This document shows, piece by piece, positions 15,441 to 23,670 of a DNA stretch of 37,800 bases; the first letter of the stretch is position 1, and each line of letters opens with the position of its first letter. This DNA is from a virus: the IMG/VR virus record IMGVR_UViG_3300047300_000247, positions 1-37,800 of that record. The stretch is one strand, 5' to 3'. The notes under the pieces were generated by a model, which made no database searches, was not told the origin of the DNA, and saw only the letters and a list, made by a program, of their open reading frames with translations. Made by a program: the position numbers and the translations under genes.

Positions 15441-15889
15441 GCGATTACATTAAAACAACAAATTTTTCAATTAAAGATACGTTACCTTCTGGTAATGCAA
15501 ATAAAGTTGTTAGAGGTACAGAGTTAAACGATGAGTTTACTGCTATTCAGTCAGCAGTACAGTCTAAGGCGGATAAGGATTCTCCTGCTTTAACAGGAAC
15601 TCCTACTGCACCTACTGCTGCTTCAGGCACTAACACAACACAACTAGCAACTACTGCTTTTGTTAAGACTGCTGTAGATACTTCTGCAGCTACTCTTACA
15701 ACAAGCATTGGAACTAAAGCAGATAAGACTACTACTATTACTGCAGGAGCAGGTTTAACAGGTGGTGGTGATTTATCTTCTAATAGAACTTTATCTATTG
15801 CTTCTACTTCTATGGGATATGGTACACGTACAGTGTCTACTTCAGATCCTACAGGAGGTACTGATGGCGATATTTGGTTAAAGGTTTAA
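15437..15889 (+). CDS. Short tail fibre / fibre-anchor protein
   Basis: A 150-residue protein with fibre-type low complexity. It has an N-terminal attachment-like segment (YIKTTNFSIKDTLPSGNANK), a KADKDSPALTGTPTAPTAAS repeat of the kind found in phage collar and fibre shafts, and an end YGTRTVS...GGTDGDIWLKV that mirrors the C-terminus of the long fibre at 7925-9325. Position after the nozzle suggests the part that joins fibres to the tail. The shared terminal peptide suggests interaction with or duplication from the long fibre. Confidence 0.8.
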   Translation: MSDYIKTTNFSIKDTLPSGNANKVVRGTELNDEFTAIQSAVQSKADKDSPALTGTPTAPTAASGTNTTQLATTAFVKTAVDTSAATLTTSIGTKADKTTTITAGAGLTGGGDLSSNRTLSIASTSMGYGTRTVSTSDPTGGTDGDIWLKV

Positions 15890-15892
15890 TGC

Positions 15893-16180
15893 TTGAAAGT
15901 ACCTGTAGTAGAGACTAATGAGTTTATACTCTACTTAGAAGAAGATCACGGATTTACTTTTATCCATTGTGATGTATTAGTTAGATGGACAAGAGAAGTT
16001 AAGAATAACTTAACTAATAAGTTTAAAGAATTAACAACATTATATGGGAAACCGCTTTATGCGATCCATAGTAAAGAAGATAAGAAGCACGAGAAGTTCT
16101 TAAAGATGTATGGGTTTTCTTATCAGAATACAATCAAAGGATTGGATAATAATGATTATGACATTTATGTTTGGAGATAG
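15893..16180 (+). CDS. GNAT-like (gp13-like) virion-associated protein
   Basis: A 95-residue protein starting at TTG 15893; the frame is closed just upstream by TAA and AAAGG lies at 15880-15884. The C-terminal half (KKHEKFLKMYGFSYQNTIKG then DIYVWR) resembles the last strands of a GNAT acetyltransferase fold, as in T7 gp13-type proteins encoded before internal core proteins. It is too short for a full GNAT domain, and catalysis is not supported. Likely an assembly factor. Confidence 0.6.
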   Translation: MKVPVVETNEFILYLEEDHGFTFIHCDVLVRWTREVKNNLTNKFKELTTLYGKPLYAIHSKEDKKHEKFLKMYGFSYQNTIKGLDNNDYDIYVWR

Positions 16181-16182
16181 TT

Positions 16183-17226
16183 ATGGGTATTGAAGCCGCT
16201 CTTATTGGTGGTGGATTAGGCTTAGTCGGCTCTATGATGGGTGCTAATGCTGCAGAGGATGCTGCTAATACTTCTGCAGGTGCTCAAATACAGTCAGCTA
16301 GAATTGCTGCTGATGCTGCTAGATTCCGTCCTGTCGGAGTTACTACACGATTCGGTCAATCTAATTTCACTACAGATGCTCAAGGTAATGTTGTATCAGC
16401 AGGCTCTACAGTAGCTCCTGATATTGCTGCTCTACGTGATAGATTGTTAGCCTCTGCCGGTGGCTTTAACTATGACGTATCAGGAATGACTAATCAGTTT
16501 GCTCCTGCTGCTCAGAAACTATTCGGCTTAGGTTCACAATACTTAGCCGCATCTCCTGCAGAAGCAGAGAATCAATATATTGCTCGTACACAAGCTGCAT
16601 TAGCTCCAGGAAGAGAACAAGAATTAGCTAACGTACGTAATCGTTTATATCAAACAGGTCGTGGTGGTTTAGCTACTGGCGGTAGTATCGATAGCAATAT
16701 GGCTGCTGCTAATCCTGAGTTAGCTGCTTTGTATAACGCAAGAGCATTACAAGATTTAAACATTGCTCAGACAGCACAGCAACAAGCTCAAGCACAAACT
16801 CAATTCGGTGCAGGTTTATTCGGTACTGGTGCAAATATTCTTGGCTTAACTCCTTCACTTGCTAATCAGTATCTTGCTCCGATCCAAGGATATATTGGTA
16901 CAGGTTCTACTCTAGAACAACTAGGTCAATCTCCTTTAGATATCGGTGCTCAGTTAGGTGGAAGACAAGCTCAATCAGGTGCTGCTCAAGCACAGGCTCT
17001 ATTGACAGGTGGTATCGGTGCTGCTCAAGCACAACAAGCAGGTCAACTAGCAGGCTTAGGAATGTTTGGTAACACATTGTCTGGTCTAACTTCTAACTTA
17101 TCAAGAATGCAACCTAGCAACCCTAATGCGGGATTGTTTGGCGGTATCTTTAATACTAACAGTACAGCAAGTCCTTTCTTTAATACAGGGACATATCAAG
17201 CAGGTCAGATCGTTGACGATTTCTAA
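16183..17226 (+). CDS. Internal virion / ejection protein (gp14-like)
   Basis: A 347-residue protein. ATG 16183 is chosen because GGAG lies 6 nt upstream; an in-frame TTG at 16171 is possible. It starts with a hydrophobic Gly-rich segment (AALIGGGLGLVGSMMGANAA), then Ala/Gln-rich helices (AQTAQQQAQAQTQFGAGLFG, AAQAQALLTGGIGAAQAQQA). This is typical of podovirus ejection proteins that leave the head first and make the channel through the cell envelope. Position after tail genes and before the giant core proteins agrees. Confidence 0.7.
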   Translation: MGIEAALIGGGLGLVGSMMGANAAEDAANTSAGAQIQSARIAADAARFRPVGVTTRFGQSNFTTDAQGNVVSAGSTVAPDIAALRDRLLASAGGFNYDVSGMTNQFAPAAQKLFGLGSQYLAASPAEAENQYIARTQAALAPGREQELANVRNRLYQTGRGGLATGGSIDSNMAAANPELAALYNARALQDLNIAQTAQQQAQAQTQFGAGLFGTGANILGLTPSLANQYLAPIQGYIGTGSTLEQLGQSPLDIGAQLGGRQAQSGAAQAQALLTGGIGAAQAQQAGQLAGLGMFGNTLSGLTSNLSRMQPSNPNAGLFGGIFNTNSTASPFFNTGTYQAGQIVDDF

Positions 17227-17240
17227 GATAGGAAATAATT

Positions 17241-17855
17241 ATGGCACAACAAGGTTTATTTGGAATGTATGATCCGGCTGCTATTTTACAGCAACGTAAT
17301 GAGCAGTTAGGTAAAGAAGCTTATATGGCTTCACAAGGCGGTGGTGCTTATGCTCCTTTATTAAATGCTGCTTATCGTTTAGGTGACGTAGCAGGTGCAG
17401 GTATCGGTAAACTATTTGGTTTAGAAGACCCAGTACTTAAGAAAGCTGCTCTTGCGGATGAGGCTACCAAGGCTGTACAAGGCATGGATATTGATATGTC
17501 AGATCCTAAGCAATTGTATCCTGCTCTTATCAAGCAACTACAAGTACGTGGCTTATCAGATATGGCTTTGCCTTTAGTAAAACAATATCAAGATGCGTTA
17601 TCTGCAGAGTCTCGTATGAAGTATGAACAAGCAATGGCAGAGAAGATTGATAAAGATCGTTTTGAGTTTAAACTTGATCCTGCATACGGTAAGTTTGCTT
17701 TGAAGTATAATCAACGTACAGGCGATTACGAAGTAGTTCCTCTTAAAGCAGGTACTACAGGTGGTGCTGCTCCGTCTACTACACCGACTGCTTCTAGTTC
17801 TCCTTCTGCTCCTCCAAAACGGAGAGATATTCTCGACGCTTACGAAAGAAAATAA
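17241..17855 (+). CDS. Internal virion protein, gp15-position
   Basis: A 204-residue protein following the gp14-like gene. The N-terminus (GLFGMYDPAAILQQRNEQ) and Ala/Gly-rich helix are reminiscent of core proteins; the C-terminus is a Thr/Ser/Pro-rich linker (SSSPSAPP) ending in a basic tail (KRRDILDAYERK). AGGAAA precedes the ATG. The stop overlaps the next start (TAATG). Function is inferred from the conserved order of ejection proteins. Confidence 0.6.
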   Translation: MAQQGLFGMYDPAAILQQRNEQLGKEAYMASQGGGAYAPLLNAAYRLGDVAGAGIGKLFGLEDPVLKKAALADEATKAVQGMDIDMSDPKQLYPALIKQLQVRGLSDMALPLVKQYQDALSAESRMKYEQAMAEKIDKDRFEFKLDPAYGKFALKYNQRTGDYEVVPLKAGTTGGAAPSTTPTASSSPSAPPKRRDILDAYERK

Positions 17856-19555
17856 TGGCTACATTTAACTATTTTAAAGCAAAAGAGTTTGGTTACTCTG
17901 ATGCTGAAATAGCAGACCATCTAGCCAAAGATAAAACTGATTTTAATGTTGCAAAAGCTAGAGAGTTAGGCTATTCAGATAAAGAAATTATCGGACACTT
18001 AGCTTACGGTTTAGACCCTAATACAACTACGTCGGGTAAAGCAGTAAAGAAAGGCTTAACACAGGGTTTTTCTGATTTACAAACCGGCTTTGAGCAATTA
18101 AAAGACTCTCCTACAATGACAGGAAAGTTTTTTGATCCTATCTTTAGATTAAGAGACTCTATCACAGGTGCTTTAGGCGCTAAACCTGAAACACCTGAGC
18201 AACGTGCTGAAATGCGTTCTCAAAATATTCGTGATGAGTTTGAATATGAAATGTTTAAAGATCAAGGATATAAACTGGAATCAATGGGTGGTTATGGTGT
18301 AGGTACTGCAGCTAACCCTGTTAACTGGATTGGTGGTGCAGGTGGGGTAGTTCCTAAAGTTATGACATTAGCTAAGGAAGCTGCTGTGCTAGGCGGTATT
18401 CAAGGCATAATGAACCCTGTGTATGAGGAAGATACCGACGGCGGTCGTGTTAAGTCCGGTGCTATTGGTGTTTCTATAGGCTTTCTTACTGGGTTTGGTT
18501 TAGGTAAGTTGTTTTTTGGTAAAGCAGAAAAAGAAGCAGCCGCAGCCGCTAAAGCAGCTAAAGCAGCTAAAGACGGAATACCTACTCCGAAAACTGAGCC
18601 TGGTTCTGGTATGGCGGATGAACTAGGGAAAGCGTCTACTAAGCAAGCAGAAGAGGTTGTGCCTTCTGGAGCAAGTGATCAGATTATTCCTGATACTTTC
18701 AAGCAAAACGATCAAAATATTCCTACAAGTAGAGTAGATGAGGCAGGTGTTCCTTTACCTTCTACAGGAGCAGCCGATGGTTTTGTTGATCCTTACTCGT
18801 TTACTTTTGACCCTAAAGTACAAGGCTCTCCTAAACCAAAACTAGGAAAATATTCATTAGAGTTTGAATCTGATTTAGATAAAGCTTTATATATTATTGG
18901 TAATAGAAAAGAACTTTCTAAAGCTGATGATAAATTTATAGATTGGCTAAAGAACGCTACTGGCAAAACCACAGAAGAGATCCTACAGCTTGCTCAAAAA
19001 GCTAAGCAACAAAGAAATGTGGTTGTTGATGAAGCTAATAAGGTTGCACGTGTAGAGCGTTCTAACCTACCTGATTTACTGCCTCCACAACAACAAACAG
19101 CGTCTTCTATTGTTACACCAGTAACCACTAAACCAACGCCTGAAAATCCGTTTCCTAACTTAGTTAAAGAAACTCCTCCATATATTGGTCAAACAGCTAG
19201 TGTGTTTGCTAATAACACAAATGCATGGAATTCTCTTGACAAAGTTTCGCAAAACCTGTATAATATAGGTAGAAAATTAAGCGAAGCAGAAAGCTTAGGA
19301 GTAAGACCCGCTATCAGATCGCCTGACTATGAACAAGCCGGTCGTCTTATGAAAGAAATGTTTCCAAAAGACACTGCTGCGGAAATGGTTTCTAAACTAA
19401 AAAGCTATGCTGATTTTGTCGATGATCTAGGAAGATCGATGGGGGATGATTTTACTCCTCCTAGTCTTTCTCGTATGGTTAAAGGAGAATTAGATGAGAT
19501 TTACTGGCAAAAGATGTTTAAAGAAGGTGAGTTTGATGGGTGTAATCTACTATGA
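17855..19555 (+). CDS. Large internal virion protein, part 1
   Basis: A 566-residue protein. Residues about 1-50 contain two copies of a short helix-turn-helix-like repeat (FGYSDAEIADHLA and LGYSDKEIIGHLA). Residues about 145-225 hold Gly/Ala-rich hydrophobic helices (GGYGVGTAANPVNWIGGAGG, GAIGVSIGFLTGFGLGKLF) that could insert in a membrane. The rest is polar and Pro-rich. Together with the next two genes it probably forms the DNA-ejection core (T7 gp16 position). A perfect sigma70 promoter lies inside the gene at 19236. I see no transglycosylase motif here. Confidence 0.65.
   Translation: MATFNYFKAKEFGYSDAEIADHLAKDKTDFNVAKARELGYSDKEIIGHLAYGLDPNTTTSGKAVKKGLTQGFSDLQTGFEQLKDSPTMTGKFFDPIFRLRDSITGALGAKPETPEQRAEMRSQNIRDEFEYEMFKDQGYKLESMGGYGVGTAANPVNWIGGAGGVVPKVMTLAKEAAVLGGIQGIMNPVYEEDTDGGRVKSGAIGVSIGFLTGFGLGKLFFGKAEKEAAAAAKAAKAAKDGIPTPKTEPGSGMADELGKASTKQAEEVVPSGASDQIIPDTFKQNDQNIPTSRVDEAGVPLPSTGAADGFVDPYSFTFDPKVQGSPKPKLGKYSLEFESDLDKALYIIGNRKELSKADDKFIDWLKNATGKTTEEILQLAQKAKQQRNVVVDEANKVARVERSNLPDLLPPQQQTASSIVTPVTTKPTPENPFPNLVKETPPYIGQTASVFANNTNAWNSLDKVSQNLYNIGRKLSEAESLGVRPAIRSPDYEQAGRLMKEMFPKDTAAEMVSKLKSYADFVDDLGRSMGDDFTPPSLSRMVKGELDEIYWQKMFKEGEFDGCNLL
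19236..19264 (+). promoter_or_regulatory. Consensus sigma70 promoter inside virion gene
   Basis: TTGACA (19236-19241), 17-bp spacer, TATAAT (19259-19264): both hexamers are perfect consensus although the DNA also encodes SLDKVSQNLYNIG. Transcription would start near 19271, about 280 nt before the next gene, and supply the second and third core proteins plus holin and endolysin. Spacing and hexamer quality equal those of the intergenic promoters. Confidence 0.65.
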
Positions 19556-20178
19556 AATGTAAAATTTCTAAATATGCTTGGATGCTTCCAAAGAAAGCTC
19601 AGCCTCTTACTAAAAAACAAATTGAAATGTTTGGGCAGATGGATGCTAATAGGCAGTCTAACTATGTAGGTTTTAGAGCATGGCTAGATGCTGCTGATGA
19701 GCAAGCATTACATAACGTAGCTGCGATTAAAAATAAACAGTTTGCTGATCAGTCTATGCGTGGTTGGTCTAAGATTAAACAGCAAATGGCTATTAATAAA
19801 CAAGCCGAAGATATTTCTAAACAAATTAGAGAAGTTAACGGAACGTCTTTAAATGATGTTGGTATGCAAATGCTAATGAATCGTGTTAGAGGAGATGTGT
19901 TCAACGCTGCTGAAAAAGAAATCGTAGCAAAAACATTCTTACAACGCGTTAATGGGATGGAGTTTCTTGCTGATCGTATTCAAGACGCTATTAATAAAGG
20001 CGACGAGGCTGCTCTAAAGTTACTAAGTGTTGAGATGAATAAAACAACAGGGGCAATTGCTGCATACTTAGGCGATATCAACGCTACGTCTGTGGCTTTT
20101 GCTCATATTAAAAAACTAAACCAGGACATTGCTAAGGGTCGTAAGTTAGCTAAGCTATTTCCTGATGGGGGTTGTTAA
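19552..20178 (+). CDS. Internal virion protein, part 2
   Basis: A 208-residue helical, basic protein starting at ATG 19552, overlapping the previous stop by ATGA and ending with TAATG into the next gene. No motif recognised. Its sequence reads like an inner segment of a long helical core protein (MFGQMDANRQSNYVGFRAWL, IKQQMAINKQAEDISKQI). The three consecutive ORFs may be a naturally split version of a single gp16-type protein. The ribosome sites at both junctions are weak, so coupling is likely. Confidence 0.6.
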   Translation: MKCKISKYAWMLPKKAQPLTKKQIEMFGQMDANRQSNYVGFRAWLDAADEQALHNVAAIKNKQFADQSMRGWSKIKQQMAINKQAEDISKQIREVNGTSLNDVGMQMLMNRVRGDVFNAAEKEIVAKTFLQRVNGMEFLADRIQDAINKGDEAALKLLSVEMNKTTGAIAAYLGDINATSVAFAHIKKLNQDIAKGRKLAKLFPDGGC

Positions 20179-22298
20179 TGGTAGAATTTAAAGATTGTTT
20201 ACAAAGATTAGCAAGTGGTATCAAATCATTAAGCAACTCAAACTTCATTGATCCGGGTGCTGAGCAAGCTGCTAAAGTAAAGATGATGTATAAGGCTGCA
20301 ACACAGCCAGGGTTTATGCGTCGTCTAGATGCATACATTCGTAATATGTATCTATCAGCACTTCCTACACAAGTATTAAACGTTGCCTCCAACGTGTTTA
20401 ATATTGCATCACAGCCTTTAATCACTCTTGGTCAATCAGCTTTTAATAAGAACGTAGAAGCAATGGATTCTTTACGTATGTTAAAAGGCATGGGCATCGG
20501 AATGGGTCTTGCTTTCCCTCGTTTTTGGAAAAGTTTATCCGGTACGTGGACACAAGGCGGTATTGGTTTTGTGCCAGAAGCCGGTAAAGAAGCTGCCTAT
20601 TTAGGCGGCGGTAAGATAAGTGATACAGCTTTCTTAAATAAACTATTTACTCTACCAATTAACATGACTAAAGCCTTAGACGAAGGCTCTAAAGCTTTGT
20701 TAGAATCTATGGGCGCAGAAGTAGCTAAAGCTCGTATGATTGACGATCCTAGAATACTTAAGTTTGCTCAAAAGCAAGGTATTAAAGCTGATGAATTAGC
20801 TACTGAGATTGGGCATTATTTAAGAGGAGATACTAGCAAACTAGATCTTCTTGATCAAGTTGCTGATATAGGTAAATATAAAAAAGATATTGAAATGTTT
20901 GCTGATTTTAATACTTATAATCAAGCACTAGGCAATTCAACAATTGATAAGATTGCTAAAAAGGTAGAAGGTATTCGAGAAGCACTTCCAGGTATCGGTT
21001 CATTCTTAGTTCCTTTTATTAAGATTCCGGTCAACGTTGCTAAAGAAGGCGCAGGATATGTTCCTTTATTAGGTGAGTTGCGTGTGTCTCAAGCTAAAGA
21101 AGATGCAGCACGTGTTGCTGACATGATGCTAAAAACTAAAGATAAGCTACTAGACGCAAAAAGAGATTATACACAGGCTTTAAAAGATCCTTTAAACTCT
21201 GCCGTTGCTGATTTAGCTCAAGCACGTGTTGAGAAGTTGTCTAAAGAAATGGCAACACTGCAAGGTGCTAAAGAGTTCTATGAGAAACTACCAAGCCGCT
21301 TTAGAACACAGCAACTGATTGGCGCAGGTCTTGCTCTTAGTACTGTTTCGTTAGCGTATAACGGATTAATGACAGGACATTTTTATGATCCGCAAACAAG
21401 AGCAAAAATGAAGGCAGCAGGTATTCCTGAGATGTCTGTTAAAGTAGGGGGTTACTGGCTTCCTTATGGGCGTATCGAGCCGTTTGCAACTGTTATGGGC
21501 TTGACTGCTGATTTCGTACAATATCATAAAGACATGGCAGCCGAAGGTAAGTCCTTCATTGATCCGAAAATAGTAGAAGTAGCTCCTAAGATATTTGCTC
21601 AAAACTTCTTGAATAAAACTTTTACAGAGTCTTTAGGTCAAATGTATATGGCTATACAAGACCCGGCTAGATATGGTTCTTATTATGCTAACCTAGTTGG
21701 TGGTGTTGTTCCTGCGTTTATAACTCAAATAGCTAAGGCACAAGACCCTATTCAAAGACAAACAAAAGAAGGTTTAGAAAGTGTTCCAAACGTAATTAAG
21801 TCACGTATCCCGGGATTAAGAAAAACTCTTGCACCTCAAGTAGATATTTTAGGCGAGCCTGTAATGGCTGTCAATTCTCCTGTAGAAGCAGTGCTTGGTA
21901 AAACACCTGTGACGACTGCTGTAGAAGCAGCTATTGGATTAAAACCTAGAGAGCAGAATGTTGTACAAGCTGCTCTTATGAATCCTTACGTAAGAGTAGG
22001 TGATATGTCTAAAAAAGCTTTAGGTGTTGAATTAACTCCAAAGCAAATTGCAACAATGAAGACACAAGCGGGTAAGAATATCGCTGCTGAGATATACGAA
22101 CAAGTTACTGATCCTGACTTTAAAACCTTAACACGCCCTGAGCAAGCAGCACGAATTCATCGTATTTTTGAAAGAGAACGTCGAATGGCTTCTAAAGAAA
22201 TGATCGGAACATTGATTGATGAAAACCCAGATATCGAAATTGAGGTAGAGAAGCCTAAGAGAAAACGTAGAGGCGATGTTCCTGATACAGCTTTCTAA
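20178..22298 (+). CDS. Large internal virion protein, part 3
   Basis: A 706-residue protein starting at ATG 20178 in a TAATG overlap, preceded by a G-run (GGGGG) that may serve as ribosome site. It contains hydrophobic and amphipathic helices (MLKGMGIGMGLAFPRFWKSL, QLIGAGLALSTVSLAYNGLM, PGIGSFLVPFIKIPVNVAK) separated by charged helices. The C-terminus is strongly basic (EVEKPKRKRRGD). Membrane-active segments in a late-gene giant protein next to the lysis genes fit a DNA-ejection channel component. No catalytic motif identified. Confidence 0.65.
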   Translation: MVEFKDCLQRLASGIKSLSNSNFIDPGAEQAAKVKMMYKAATQPGFMRRLDAYIRNMYLSALPTQVLNVASNVFNIASQPLITLGQSAFNKNVEAMDSLRMLKGMGIGMGLAFPRFWKSLSGTWTQGGIGFVPEAGKEAAYLGGGKISDTAFLNKLFTLPINMTKALDEGSKALLESMGAEVAKARMIDDPRILKFAQKQGIKADELATEIGHYLRGDTSKLDLLDQVADIGKYKKDIEMFADFNTYNQALGNSTIDKIAKKVEGIREALPGIGSFLVPFIKIPVNVAKEGAGYVPLLGELRVSQAKEDAARVADMMLKTKDKLLDAKRDYTQALKDPLNSAVADLAQARVEKLSKEMATLQGAKEFYEKLPSRFRTQQLIGAGLALSTVSLAYNGLMTGHFYDPQTRAKMKAAGIPEMSVKVGGYWLPYGRIEPFATVMGLTADFVQYHKDMAAEGKSFIDPKIVEVAPKIFAQNFLNKTFTESLGQMYMAIQDPARYGSYYANLVGGVVPAFITQIAKAQDPIQRQTKEGLESVPNVIKSRIPGLRKTLAPQVDILGEPVMAVNSPVEAVLGKTPVTTAVEAAIGLKPREQNVVQAALMNPYVRVGDMSKKALGVELTPKQIATMKTQAGKNIAAEIYEQVTDPDFKTLTRPEQAARIHRIFERERRMASKEMIGTLIDENPDIEIEVEKPKRKRRGDVPDTAF

Positions 22299-22309
22299 GG
22301 AGAATAATC

Positions 22310-22684
22310 ATAGATCCGATTACCGCACTCGCTGCCTTCGCTCCGCTAGGAGTAGAGTTAGGCAAGTCATTAATAGCTAGATTCGTAGCTCCTGATGAGT
22401 TTAAACCTTCTACAATAGAACACTGGGTTGCAATGAAGGAGATGGATCTTAAGTGGTTCACTGCTTTAAACAACGCAGGAGGCACTAATCCTACTTATAT
22501 GTGGGTAGAGGCTATAGTTAGATTACAACGTCCTCTAGTAGCTGCTATAGCTCTTCTAACATGGTCTTATACACATACTCTAGGCACAATATCTACTGAT
22601 GTGGATAACTTTGCAGCAGTGATTGGCTTCTACTTATTCGGTGATCGTACTCTATTCTATACTAAGAAGGCTTTAGCTAAATGA
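22310..22684 (+). CDS. Holin, GTA-type 3TM family, apparent ATA start
   Basis: A 124-residue protein if translation begins at ATA 22310. It opens as DPITALAAFAPLGVELGK, a holin-like N-terminus, continues with ALNNAGGTNPTYMW, and has membrane segments PLVAAIALLTWSYTHTL and FAAVIGFYLFGDRTLF. This pattern fits the 3TM holin family that permeabilises the inner membrane at lysis. AAGGAG (22297-22302) lies 7 nt before ATA; no ATG, GTG or TTG occurs in frame near it. The first ATG (22433) would remove about 40 residues including the first hydrophobic helix. Either a rare ATA start or a G-to-A error or mutation. Overlaps the DUF5675 gene by ATGA. Confidence 0.75.
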   Translation: MDPITALAAFAPLGVELGKSLIARFVAPDEFKPSTIEHWVAMKEMDLKWFTALNNAGGTNPTYMWVEAIVRLQRPLVAAIALLTWSYTHTLGTISTDVDNFAAVIGFYLFGDRTLFYTKKALAK

Positions 22685-23109
22685 AACTATTACTTAAGCG
22701 TATACACTTTGGAGAAAACTTTACAGTAGGTCAACTATACGAAGATACAGGGTTTAGCTTAGCTCCTATATGTTATACTCTTGAGGATAAGTTTAGAGAA
22801 GTTGAAGGAGTACCTGTTAAGGACTGGAAGGTACAGAATAAGACTGCTATACCGCGTGGTACATACAGTGTTGATATCACATTGTCTAATAGATTTAAGA
22901 CAAAGCTACCTCTACTGAATAATGTAGAAGGATTCGAAGGTATAAGGATTCACTCAGGAAATTCTTCAGAGAATACTGAAGGATGTATCTTAGTCGGTAT
23001 GACTTGGGATGGTAGATCTGATTGGATTGGATCTAGTAAAGTTGCTATGAGTTCTTTAATGCCTCTCTTAGAAAACTCTACTAGTCCAAACTCTATTCAG
23101 ATTACATAG
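22681..23109 (+). CDS. DUF5675 protein, endolysin candidate
   Basis: A 142-residue protein. The sequence YTLEDKFREVEGVPV...TAIPRGTYSV, then FEGIRIHSGNSSENTEGCILVG, matches the DUF5675 family; the IHSGN and TEGCILVG motifs give a conserved His and Cys reminiscent of L,D-transpeptidase-type active sites. Family members often stand where phage endolysins do. The 4-nt overlap with the holin makes a holin-endolysin pair very likely, though enzymatic activity is not proven. Its last 8 nt overlap the end of the convergent early operon. Confidence 0.75.
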   Translation: MKLLLKRIHFGENFTVGQLYEDTGFSLAPICYTLEDKFREVEGVPVKDWKVQNKTAIPRGTYSVDITLSNRFKTKLPLLNNVEGFEGIRIHSGNSSENTEGCILVGMTWDGRSDWIGSSKVAMSSLMPLLENSTSPNSIQIT

Positions 23110-23251
23110 GTCTATAGGTAGTAAATAATAACCTTAAGAAACCTAGATCTAGTACTACAAAAACTCCTACTTCATCTTCTCCTACGTCATCGCCATTGAC
23201 GTATTCTAAGCCAAAGCATAAGCCTTTAATCACGCTTAGTTCAATACTCAT
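23102..23251 (-). CDS. Small hypothetical protein at early operon end
   Basis: A 49-residue acidic protein (begins MSIELSVIKGLCFGLEYV, ends TYRPM), with GDDVGEDEVGVF in the middle. ATGA overlap with the upstream gene supports it. It is the last leftward gene and its stop lies inside the end of the rightward DUF5675 gene, a tail-to-tail overlap of 8 nt. No function recognised; a small regulatory or host-directed role is possible. Confidence 0.6.
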   Translation of the reverse strand: MSIELSVIKGLCFGLEYVNGDDVGEDEVGVFVVLDLGFLRLLFTTYRPM

Positions 23252-23442
23252 TGTTTATTCTTCCTTCTCCAGTCCTGAAACTCTTGCCATTCTTCTCGGA
23301 TATCGAACAATCTTTGTAGCTCTCCTCGAGTATGTGCTACTTGGTCTTTCATCTTATTAATCCAGTCATAAAGATAGAAGACACCTAGAGTACCTGCAAT
23401 ACCTAGTAAACATCCCCAAAACAATAGTAATAATTCTCTCAT
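23248..23442 (-). CDS. Small membrane protein with basic tail
   Basis: A 64-residue protein. Residues about 2-26 are a single hydrophobic segment (LLLLFWGCLLGIAGTLGVFY), followed by a charged helix (TRGELQRLFDIREEWQEF) and a Lys/Arg-rich end. It looks like a type I signal-anchor protein. Start ATG 23442 overlaps the upstream stop (TGATG). An i-spanin-like or lysis accessory role is conceivable because it lies near the lysis genes, but it is on the opposite strand. Confidence 0.65.
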   Translation of the reverse strand: MRELLLLFWGCLLGIAGTLGVFYLYDWINKMKDQVAHTRGELQRLFDIREEWQEFQDWRRKNKQ

Positions 23443-23585
23443 CACAATCTCTTCATCAAAGCACTTAATAGGTCAGATACTCCTGCCTCTTTAGTGTACA
23501 TAATCTTAAATCTACTAAACACCCTGTTAGAGATATCTCCTTCGGCTGCTGTAGACATCTTTCGCCATGCTTTCATCTTACCCAT
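23442..23585 (-). CDS. Small basic hypothetical protein
   Basis: A 47-residue basic helical protein (MGKMKAWRKMSTAAEGDISN...LMKRL). AAGGAG precedes ATG 23585 by 5 nt, which is strong for this genome. Its stop overlaps the next start (TGATG). No domain recognised. Support comes from the ribosome site and coupling. Confidence 0.6.
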   Translation of the reverse strand: MGKMKAWRKMSTAAEGDISNRVFSRFKIMYTKEAGVSDLLSALMKRL

Positions 23586-23670
23586 AACTACTCCTTAAAA
23601 TGAGGGTACTTGCTATTGGATAGTCACCCTGAAGTCTGCGATCTTCTTTGGTTGCTTTCCCCTCTAAACC

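Noticed and set aside
23577-23669. Open frame on minus strand reading KATKEDRRLQGDYPIAST
   Set aside because: It looks gene-like and follows GAGGGG, but I find no ATG, GTG or TTG start, so it is not called; a non-standard start cannot be excluded.
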